From the NCBI GenBank assembly GCA_964555675.1, contig CAZKTU010000330.1, forward strand, positions 1 to 6,009: 6,009 nt of DNA, in the 5' to 3' direction. The translations under genes were made by a program, and so were the position numbers. Shown in pieces: positions 1 to 5,674 of the stretch; positions within the stretch are counted from its first letter, which is position 1; each line of letters starts with the position of its first letter. The notes beneath the pieces were generated by a model. It searched no databases. It was given only the letters and a program-made list of their open reading frames with translations, and had not been told where the DNA came from. This stretch comes from CAIWXH01 sp964555675. GTDB lineage: Bacteria; Chloroflexota; Chloroflexia; Chloroflexales; Chloroflexaceae.

Positions 1-214
1 AGACCTGGTTACAGACCCGGCAGCCCGAGCAGTAGTCGACCGAGTCGTCGGGCACCGGCTGGCCCTCGCGGCGGAAGCGCTGGGCCTGGGGGCCGACGTA
101 CTTGGGGCCGGGGAACTTATCGGTGACGGCGGCGACGGGGCAGGCCGACGTGCAGATATTGCACTTGATACAATGATCGAGGGACTGGGCAAGTGAGAGC
201 TCGATATGATCCAT
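1..214 (-). CDS. glpC: Anaerobic glycerol-3-phosphate dehydrogenase subunit C, N-terminal part (runs off the window)
   Basis: GlpC is the iron-sulfur subunit that, in the E. coli enzyme, ties the GlpAB dimer to the membrane and passes electrons from glycerol 3-phosphate oxidation to menaquinone. Only the first 71 codons are in the window, starting at the ATG at 214-212. The sequence shows a first [4Fe-4S] ligand set C15-x2-C18-x2-C21-x3-C25-P26, followed by the GlpC-like stretch FPGPKYVGPQAQRFRREG (residues 34-51). The start of a second set follows, C62-x2-C65-x2-C68, cut off before its fourth cysteine. The start codon lies 5 nt after the glpB stop, so translation is probably coupled. No clear Shine-Dalgarno sequence is visible upstream. 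The C-terminal CCG (cysteine-rich) domains expected in the family lie outside the window. A generic (Fe-S)-binding oxidoreductase is the alternative, but position after glpAB and the N-terminal match make GlpC the best call. Confidence 0.93.
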   Translation of the reverse strand, partial: MDHIELSLAQSLDHCIKCNICTSACPVAAVTDKFPGPKYVGPQAQRFRREGQPVPDDSVDYCSGCRVCNQV

Positions 215-219
215 GGCGC

Positions 220-1461
220 TTACAGCTGTCCCGCGGCGTAGCCCGTCGCGACAGCGGCTCCTTCCAGGCAACCTTCGCGGATCGGGTCAAAGCCGGCCAG
301 GGCCGACCCGACGATGGCGACATTCGCGTAGACCACACGGCCGGCGGCGTCGAGCGGGCGCAGGCTGCTATCGGCGGCGACCCCGGCCTTGAAGATCGGG
401 TGCCCCGCCTCGTCGAGGAAGCGCTGGGCGAACCAGTCGGCGCGGCCGACCGGCGCCCGCACCGGCAGGCCCAGGGCCGTCTCGCGGAGCTCGCCCGTCG
501 GCGCGGCCCGCAGGCCGCCCCCGGCGACCCCGCCCGTGGCGAGGACCCAGCGCCGGGCGGTGTGGCGCTGCTCGCGGGCGGCCGCCTCGCTGTAGACAGC
601 GAGCAGTTGGTCGCCGGCGCCCTCGCCGCGCAGCACCCACGAGCCGATCTGCACGCTCCCACCGGCGCGCACGACGGCGTCCTCGAGGGCGTGGAACATG
701 CGCGCCCCCGGCACCGAGGTGGGCAGGGTCGGGATCTCGAAGATCAGGGCCCCGCTGCGGGCCTGCAGGTCGCGCACCACCTCGGTGGCCCGCCGCAGGC
801 CGAGGATGGCGGGCAGGCCGACGCGGGCGTAGCCGCCGCGGCGCACCAGGGCCGCCAGCTGGGCGCCGATCTGGGCGCGGAAGTCGGCCCGCTCGAAGAG
901 GCGCGCGAAGATCATCGGGCCGAACTCGCGCCGACGCTCGGTGGGCGGCAGCTCGAGGTAGACGCCCTCGGCGGCGAAGCCCTGGGTGCGCAGGTTGGCG
1001 GCGATCAGGGGCGGGAAGAAGTCGCGCAGCTCGTGGAGGCCGGCGATCAGGGTCGGGCGCCCATCGCCGAGCTGGCGGGCCTCGCCGGCGGCCATGGTGG
1101 CGGGCAGCAGACTGGTCGGCCTGAGGGCGCCCACGGCGGTCGGCAGGCGCAGGGTGCGCCCGGGGCTACCCACCAGCGGGTAGCCGGCGGCCTCGCAGGC
1201 GGCGCGCAGGCGGGCCAGGCCCGCCTCGAGGGCGGGGGCGCCGGCCAGGGCGTACGGATGGTCGGGGCGCTCGGCGGCCAGGCCGACGGCGGCGGCCAGG
1301 GGATCGTCGGCGCCGTCGAGGATGTCGACGCAGCCGGCCGCCCAGTGGGTGGCGCCGTTGCCCTTGGCCAGGACCAGCACCCGCTCGCCTCGCTCGAGGC
1401 GGCCGAGGGCGGCCACGAGGCCTGCGAGGCCGGCGCCGATCACGATCGTGTCGTAGTTCAT
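220..1461 (-). CDS. glpB: Anaerobic glycerol-3-phosphate dehydrogenase subunit B
   Basis: GlpB is the second flavoprotein subunit of the GlpABC complex and is thought to relay electrons between GlpA and the iron-sulfur subunit GlpC. The 413-residue product begins MNYDTIVIGAGLAGLVAAL, giving a dinucleotide-binding fold with G9-x-G11-x2-G14 directly after the start. It ends with a second flavin-contact segment, NVAIVGSALAGFDPIREGC (about 380-398), closely matching the E. coli GlpB C-terminus (IGSVLGGFDPI.QGC). The stretch IFEIPTLPTSVPGARMFHALE resembles the E. coli LPTLPPSVLGIRL region. The length is close to the E. coli protein (about 420). I chose the ATG at 1461 because the Rossmann strand starts there. 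A GTG at 1512 would add 17 residues and overlap the glpA stop by 4 nt (GTGA), but these residues look non-homologous and the GTG has AAGG only 1 nt away. The stop is TAA at 222-220. Confidence 0.93.
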   Translation of the reverse strand: MNYDTIVIGAGLAGLVAALGRLERGERVLVLAKGNGATHWAAGCVDILDGADDPLAAAVGLAAERPDHPYALAGAPALEAGLARLRAACEAAGYPLVGSPGRTLRLPTAVGALRPTSLLPATMAAGEARQLGDGRPTLIAGLHELRDFFPPLIAANLRTQGFAAEGVYLELPPTERRREFGPMIFARLFERADFRAQIGAQLAALVRRGGYARVGLPAILGLRRATEVVRDLQARSGALIFEIPTLPTSVPGARMFHALEDAVVRAGGSVQIGSWVLRGEGAGDQLLAVYSEAAAREQRHTARRWVLATGGVAGGGLRAAPTGELRETALGLPVRAPVGRADWFAQRFLDEAGHPIFKAGVAADSSLRPLDAAGRVVYANVAIVGSALAGFDPIREGCLEGAAVATGYAAGQL

Positions 1462-1508
1462 TTCAGCCTGCTTGCAGAGTCGCGGGCCAGCCAGGTTGCC
1501 CGTAACCC

Positions 1509-3263
1509 TCACGCCTTGACATACTCGGTCGCCACCGCCGGGTTATCGGTCACCAGGCCGCCGCCCTGCTCGGCGATCGGCCGCAGGCGCTGGGCGCCGA
1601 GGACGCCGACATAGATCAGCTCGTCGAGACGGGCCTGGCGCAGCTGGTCGCCCCACAGCACGGGGGTGAGGCCCTTCCAGCGGGCCTGCAAGAAGTGCAG
1701 CAGGGCGTCGTTGGTATTGGCGTTGGTCACCCCTGCGTCGAGCTTCTGCTCGAAGAGCAGCGCCGCGGTGCGATAGATGCACCAGCCGCCCTGGCAGGGG
1801 CCCATGCCCATGCGCACATCGCGCCTGATATCGTCGAGGTTGGTGGCCCCGCTGTCGATCGCGGCCAGGACCCGGGCTTTGGTGGCCAGCTCGCACTCGC
1901 AGATCAGCTCGCCCTGAGCGTGCTCGCGCTCGACGTCGGCCAGGTGCTTGCCGAGGTAGTACAGCTCGGAGTCGAGGCCGTAGACCCTGGTCTCGCCGAG
2001 GGGCGCGGCCAGGCCGTTGATGCGCGGGGCGGCGAAGGCGTGGGGCTCCTTGCGCGGGTAACTCTCGGCCGAGCCGGCCAGAGCGACGGCGTGGGAGCGG
2101 TGCTCGGTCTGAGGGACGGGCAGGGGCTCCTCGGCGGTGCGACAGGGGCGCGTATTGCCCAGGCGGTGGGCGATCTCGTCGACCGACTCCTCGGCCATCA
2201 GGCGGTAGGTCGTCCACTTGCCGCCGACGATCGAGAAGATCCCGGCGACCCCATCGCGCTCTTCGTGGTCGAGCAGCTTGAAGGTGCGGGGGATATCGCG
2301 GTCGCTGGAGACATCGTGGTCCTTGTAGAGGGGGCGTACCCCGGCCCAGGCTCGCAGCGCCCGGTGGTGACTGAAGCCCGGCACCAGCTTCTCGCCCTCG
2401 TCGAGCATGAACTGGATCTCCTCGGGCTCGATGCCGAACACATCGGGGTCGGGCACGTGGACATCGGTGGTGCCGATCACAGCCACGGTGTGGATGGGCA
2501 CGATGATATCGCCGTCGGCGGGCAGCTTGCAGCGGTTGACCACCGTGTTGACCATGCGGTGGTTCATCGCCACCATGGTGCCCTTGCCGGGGACGACGGT
2601 GACGGTCACGCCGGCCATGGCGGCGATCTTGCCGGCCCAGGCGCCCGAGGCGTTGAGCACATAGGCGCAGACGATGCCCTTGCGCTCGCCAGTGCGCAGG
2701 TCCTCGACGATCGCGCCGGTGACCCGATCGCCCTCGCGCACGATATCGACGACGTTATGGTACGTCAGGATCGCGGCGCCGTGCTCGCGGGCCGACTGGG
2801 CGGTCGAGTGGGTGGCGAGGAACGAGTCGGCGGAGCCATCGGGCACCTCGAAGACGCGCGAGATGCGCGGATTGAGGGCGGGCTCGCGGCGCAGCATCTC
2901 GGCCACCGTGATCTCTTGCACGGGCACGCCGGTCTTCTGACAGTTCGCGAAGAAGAGATCGCCGTAGTCGGGGTCATCCCAGGGGGTGATTGCGAAGAAG
3001 CCGGAGGTATCCTCCAGGCAGTGGGGCATGATCTTGCGCAGGATGGCATTCTCGCGGGCGCACTCATTGGCCGACTGAGGGTCTTTGGTAACGTAGCGCC
3101 CGCCAGAGTGGAGCAGACCGTGGTAGCGGCCGGTGGTGCCGTGGGTCAGATCGCCCTTCTCGACCAGCACACAGCGGATCCCGCGCATAGCCAGGTCGCG
3201 GGCGCAGCCCGTGCCAGTGGCGCCGCCGCCGATCACCAGAACGTCCGTCTCGATCGTCTGCAT
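1509..3263 (-). CDS. glpA: Anaerobic glycerol-3-phosphate dehydrogenase subunit A (catalytic FAD subunit)
   Basis: GlpA oxidises sn-glycerol 3-phosphate to dihydroxyacetone phosphate using FAD. The 584-residue protein begins with a Rossmann motif G12-G-G14-x2-G17 followed by E35 at the end of strand 2. It carries the DAO-family segment THGTTGRYHGLLHSGGRY (40-57), the GVRPLY motif (308-313) and the FAD-closing motif GIFSIVGGKWTTYRLMAE (341-358). The C-terminal part has a BFD-like [2Fe-2S] ligand set, C455-x-C457 then C490-x4-C495, as in E. coli GlpA, and ends with FLQARWKGLTPVLWGDQLR (524-542), a GlpA signature absent from the aerobic GlpD. The ATG at 3263 has GAGG (3269-3272) 5 nt upstream. 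The protein is about 40 residues longer than E. coli GlpA (542); much of the excess is between residues 375 and 450. The gene lies 67 nt after glpK, beyond a large inverted repeat, and 47 nt before glpB. Confidence 0.97.
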   Translation of the reverse strand: MQTIETDVLVIGGGATGTGCARDLAMRGIRCVLVEKGDLTHGTTGRYHGLLHSGGRYVTKDPQSANECARENAILRKIMPHCLEDTSGFFAITPWDDPDYGDLFFANCQKTGVPVQEITVAEMLRREPALNPRISRVFEVPDGSADSFLATHSTAQSAREHGAAILTYHNVVDIVREGDRVTGAIVEDLRTGERKGIVCAYVLNASGAWAGKIAAMAGVTVTVVPGKGTMVAMNHRMVNTVVNRCKLPADGDIIVPIHTVAVIGTTDVHVPDPDVFGIEPEEIQFMLDEGEKLVPGFSHHRALRAWAGVRPLYKDHDVSSDRDIPRTFKLLDHEERDGVAGIFSIVGGKWTTYRLMAEESVDEIAHRLGNTRPCRTAEEPLPVPQTEHRSHAVALAGSAESYPRKEPHAFAAPRINGLAAPLGETRVYGLDSELYYLGKHLADVEREHAQGELICECELATKARVLAAIDSGATNLDDIRRDVRMGMGPCQGGWCIYRTAALLFEQKLDAGVTNANTNDALLHFLQARWKGLTPVLWGDQLRQARLDELIYVGVLGAQRLRPIAEQGGGLVTDNPAVATEYVKA

Positions 3264-3283
3264 ATGCGCCTCGCACTATCGCC

Positions 3284-3320
3284 CGCTGGTGCGGTTCGGC
3301 CAGGCCGAACCGCACCAGCG
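3284..3320. repeat. Perfect 17-bp inverted repeat between glpK and glpA
   Basis: The arms cgctggtgcggttcggc (3284-3300) and its exact complement (3304-3320) are separated by the 3-nt loop cag. The element begins 10 nt after the glpK stop codon (transcript sense) and ends 20 nt before the glpA ATG, filling most of the 67-nt gap. The transcript would form a very stable hairpin. No run of U follows on either strand, so a standard rho-independent terminator is unlikely. An attenuating, mRNA-stabilising or REP-like element, or a regulator-binding palindrome, are the remaining options. Confidence 0.7.
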
Positions 3321-3330
3321 CAAGAGAAAC

Positions 3331-4827
3331 CTACTCGACCCAGTCGAAGGTGCGGGTCACGGCCTTCTTCCAACCCTTGTAGAGCTCAGCGCGCTTATCG
3401 GCGCTCATCGCGGGCTCCCAGGTGTGGTCGACCTGCCAGTTCGCCCGCATCTCGTCGGTGTTGGACCAGAAGCCGACGGCCAGGCCGGCGGCGTAGGCCG
3501 CGCCGAGGGCCGTGGTCTCGGCCACCTTGGGCCGGATCACGGGCACGCCGAGGATATCGGACTGGAACTGCATCAGGGTGTTGTTGAAGACCATGCCGCC
3601 GTCGACCTTGAGCGCGGTGAGGTCCACGCCCGAGTCGGCGTTCATCGCATCGAGCACCTCGCGGGTCTGGTAGGCCGTCGCCTCGAGCACCGCGCGGGCC
3701 AGGTGACCCTTGGTGACATAGCGGGTCAGGCCGACGATCGCGCCGCGGGCGTCCGAGCGCCAGTAGGGGGCGAAGAGGCCGGAGAAGGCCGGCACGAAGT
3801 AGATGCCGCCATTGTCCTCGACCAGACTGGCCAGGGCCTCGACCTCGGGGCTGGTGGTGATCATGCCCAGGTTATCGCGCAGCCACTGCACGAGGGCGCC
3901 GGTGATGGCGATCGAGCCCTCGAGGGCGTAGACCGCGGGCTGGTCGCCGAACTTGTAGCAGAGGGTGGTGAGCAGGCCGTTCTTCGACTGCACGATCTCG
4001 GTGCCGGTGTTGAGCAGCATGAAGCAGCCGGTGCCGTAGGTGTTCTTGGCCTCGCCGGGGCTGTAGCAGGTCTGGCCGACCATAGCGGCCTGCTGGTCGC
4101 CGAGGATGCCGGCCACAGGGATGCCGGCCAGGGCGCCGCGGGCCTCGCCGTAGACCGCGCTGCTGGGCATAATCTTGGGCAGCATCTGGCGCGGGATGCC
4201 CATAATGCCCAGGATCTCGTCGTCCCAGTCGAGGGTCTCGAGGTTCATGAGCATGGTGCGCGAGGCGTTGGTGACGTCGGTGATATGCACGCCGCCGTCG
4301 GGGCCGCCGGTGAGCCACCAGGTGAGGAAGGTATCGATATTGCCGAAGACGACGTCGCCGGACTCGGCGGCGGCCTTCGCGCCCTCGACGTTATCGAGGA
4401 TCCAGCGCACCTTGGGGCCCGAGAAGTAGGTGGCGAGGGGCAGGCCGACCTTGGCGCGGAAGCGATCCTGGCCGCCTTCTTTGCCCAGGTCGTTGCAGAT
4501 CTGGTCGGTGCGAGTGTCCTGCCAGACGATCGCGTTATAGACGGGCCTGCCGGTCTTCTTATTCCAGACCACCGCGGTCTCGCGCTGGTTGGTGATACCG
4601 ACGGCCGCGATATCCTTGACGTCGATGCCGCCCTTGGTCAGCGCGCCCTGGATCACGCCCTGGGTGCGCTCCCAGATCTCGTCGGGGTTATGCTCGACCC
4701 AGCCCGGCTTGGGGTAGATCTGCTCGTGCTCGCGCTGGTCGAAGCAGACGACGCTGCCCGAGTGGTCGAAGATCATACAGCGGGTGCTGGTCGTACCCTG
4801 GTCGATCGCGGCTACATACTTAGCCAT
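3331..4827 (-). CDS. glpK: Glycerol kinase
   Basis: GlpK is the cytoplasmic FGGY-family kinase that transfers phosphate from ATP to glycerol, trapping it as glycerol 3-phosphate for GlpABC. The 498-residue product shows the phosphate loop DQGTTSTR (9-16), the glycerol-contact motif NQRE (80-83), Y134 in YFSG, the catalytic-base pair D244-Q245 in GDQQAAMVGQ, the NTYGTGCFML nucleotide-site segment (262-271) and DGGMVFNN (409-416). These correspond to R83/E84/Y135/D245/Q246 of E. coli GlpK. I chose ATG 4827 over an in-frame ATG at 4869 because it matches the family start and has GGAGGA 6 nt upstream. The loop between VYG and IP (228-235) is short. It lacks both the GGKGGTR element that binds fructose 1,6-bisphosphate in E. 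coli and the HFF histidine phosphorylated by HPr in Firmicutes. The gene sits 77 nt after dhaL and 67 nt before glpA, supporting a single transcript. The stop is TAG at 3333-3331. Confidence 0.98.
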   Translation of the reverse strand: MAKYVAAIDQGTTSTRCMIFDHSGSVVCFDQREHEQIYPKPGWVEHNPDEIWERTQGVIQGALTKGGIDVKDIAAVGITNQRETAVVWNKKTGRPVYNAIVWQDTRTDQICNDLGKEGGQDRFRAKVGLPLATYFSGPKVRWILDNVEGAKAAAESGDVVFGNIDTFLTWWLTGGPDGGVHITDVTNASRTMLMNLETLDWDDEILGIMGIPRQMLPKIMPSSAVYGEARGALAGIPVAGILGDQQAAMVGQTCYSPGEAKNTYGTGCFMLLNTGTEIVQSKNGLLTTLCYKFGDQPAVYALEGSIAITGALVQWLRDNLGMITTSPEVEALASLVEDNGGIYFVPAFSGLFAPYWRSDARGAIVGLTRYVTKGHLARAVLEATAYQTREVLDAMNADSGVDLTALKVDGGMVFNNTLMQFQSDILGVPVIRPKVAETTALGAAYAAGLAVGFWSNTDEMRANWQVDHTWEPAMSADKRAELYKGWKKAVTRTFDWVE

Positions 4828-4833
4828 GGTTCG

Positions 4834-4839
4834 TCCTCC
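4834..4839 (-). promoter_or_regulatory. glpK ribosome binding site
   Basis: GGAGGA on the minus strand sits 6 nt before the ATG at 4827. It is the strongest Shine-Dalgarno sequence in the window and decides the glpK start in favour of MAKYVAAIDQ over an in-frame upstream ATG at 4869. That ATG would place the translation start inside the leader, ahead of the hairpin. Confidence 0.85.
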
Positions 4840-4843
4840 GTGA

Positions 4844-4863
4844 GGGCGCGGCCTCCCGCGCCC
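4844..4863 (-). promoter_or_regulatory. Hairpin in the glpK leader with a Shine-Dalgarno-like loop
   Basis: In the transcript sense the arms GGGCGCGG and CCGCGCCC pair perfectly over 8 all-G/C base pairs around the 4-nt loop GAGG. The stem ends 4 nt before the GGAGGA ribosome binding site of glpK, leaving that site single-stranded. There is no U-run after the stem, so it is not an intrinsic terminator. It may set glpK translation (standby site, protection of a processed 5' end) or be a protein-binding hairpin. The function is inference; the pairing is seen directly. Confidence 0.55.
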
Positions 4864-4904
4864 GTACATCTTCGTGTGCGAGGCGACATCGCCCCGATTA
4901 AGGA

Positions 4905-5543
4905 CTAACTGATACCCTCAACCACCTCGAGCATCGCGCGGGCGATCAGGTGGGCCGAGGTGGCCCCGGGGTCTTGGTGGCCGATCGAGCGCTCGCCAAG
5001 GTAGGAGGCCCGGCCCTTCGTGGCGAGCATGGGGATGGTCGACTTCATGCCCTCTTCGCAGGCTGCGACCGACTTGCGCAGGGCGCTGACGAGGTCGTCG
5101 CCGGCGGCGCGGGCCGCCTTGAGGGCGTCGACGGCGGGGCCGATCGCGTCGATCATGGTCTTCTCGCCGCGCGTCGACTTGCCGCGGGTCTGGATACCCT
5201 CGAGGGCGGCTTCGAGGGCGGCGACCAGGTCGTCGGGGCCGAGCTCGAAGCGGTCGGCGGCGGCCATCCCGGCCCTGAGGAAGGCCGTGCCATAGAGCGG
5301 GCCGCTGGCGCCGCCCACGGTCGAGACCAGGGTAGTGCCGACCGTCTTCAGGATCGAGCCAATATCCTTGTCGGCGACGCTGGGGAGCTTGCCCAAGACG
5401 GTGGTGAAGCCCCGGTCGAGGTTCACGCCGTGGTCGGCGTCGCCGATCGCCGAGTCGAGCTGCGTCAGGTAGTCGCGCTGCTCCTTGATCCGGGCGGCCA
5501 CCGTCTCGACAAACTTGATCACATGCTCTGCTGAGATTTGCAT
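4905..5543 (-). CDS. dhaL: Dihydroxyacetone kinase, nucleotide-binding subunit DhaL
   Basis: DhaL holds ADP/ATP with two magnesium ions and transfers phosphate to dihydroxyacetone bound covalently on DhaK, giving dihydroxyacetone phosphate. The 212-residue, helix-rich protein carries the metal ligands D30, D35 and D37 in the context LDSAIGDADHG, at the same residue numbers as in E. coli DhaL (210 residues). It also has VGGASGPLYGTAF (76-88), the GEKTMIDA segment (126-133) and the C-terminal GRASYLGERSIGHQDPGA signature (177-194). Start choice: ATG 5543 is preferred on length and family alignment; an in-frame TTG at 5555 would add four residues. Neither has a recognisable Shine-Dalgarno sequence. 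The gene follows dhaK after a 131-nt structured gap and precedes glpK by 77 nt. Whether the phosphoryl donor is ATP or a PTS protein (DhaM) cannot be read from this subunit. Confidence 0.96.
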   Translation of the reverse strand: MQISAEHVIKFVETVAARIKEQRDYLTQLDSAIGDADHGVNLDRGFTTVLGKLPSVADKDIGSILKTVGTTLVSTVGGASGPLYGTAFLRAGMAAADRFELGPDDLVAALEAALEGIQTRGKSTRGEKTMIDAIGPAVDALKAARAAGDDLVSALRKSVAACEEGMKSTIPMLATKGRASYLGERSIGHQDPGATSAHLIARAMLEVVEGIS

Positions 5544-5573
5544 GACATTGCCCAAATACGGTCTACGGCTCCC

Positions 5574-5659
5574 GATTTACGATCTCCGCTTTGCGGGCCA
5601 GCGGTAGGTCCGGCTCTGACAGGGCCGGGCGGCTGCGGCGCCTCTGCCAATCGTAAATC
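5574..5659. repeat. 86-bp element with 10-bp terminal inverted repeats in the dhaK-dhaL gap
   Basis: The arms gatttacgat (5574-5583) and atcgtaaatc (5650-5659) are perfect inverted repeats enclosing 66 bp of GC-rich sequence. That inner part can itself fold: ccggctct (5610-5617) and agggccgg (5621-5628) pair with one mismatch around a 3-nt loop, and ccgc-ttt-gcgg (5586-5596) forms a small hairpin. The A/T-rich arms stand out from the surrounding coding sequence. The element occupies most of the 131-nt gap. No flanking direct repeat is evident, so insertion is not proven. It could be a REP- or MITE-like dispersed repeat or a structured intercistronic RNA. No U-tract follows it in the direction of transcription, which argues against an intrinsic terminator, and I see no convincing promoter for dhaL here. 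Confidence 0.5.
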
Positions 5660-5674
5660 AGCAAGCGCAAACTC

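Noticed and set aside
1462..1512. GTG start of glpB at 1512 overlapping the glpA stop (GTGA)
   Set aside because: The 17 extra residues precede the Rossmann strand without family support, so ATG 1461 is the better start. Coupling through the overlap remains possible.
193..1614. 473-codon open frame on the plus strand, antisense to glpB and the end of glpA
   Set aside because: Its translation is low-complexity (Ala/Gly/Arg-rich) with no family resemblance. Long antisense frames are expected opposite high-GC genes, and the minus-strand genes are clearly recognisable.
3284..3320. Intrinsic terminator after glpK
   Set aside because: The hairpin is strong, but no U-run follows it in either direction and glpA starts 20 nt later.
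1695..3587. 630-codon open frame on the plus strand, antisense to glpA
   Set aside because: It mirrors glpA codons (GAV/HGG-rich translation), has no convincing start region and no recognisable domain.
4828..4904. Promoter in the dhaL-glpK gap
   Set aside because: I found no credible -35/-10 pair on the minus strand; the gap is explained by the hairpin and ribosome binding site.
3133..4908. 591-codon open frame on the plus strand, antisense to glpK
   Set aside because: A shadow of glpK: it runs through the intergenic palindrome and leader and shows no domain.
4950..5534. 194-codon open frame on the plus strand, antisense to dhaL
   Set aside because: Gly/Ala/Val-rich shadow frame opposite a confidently identified DhaL.
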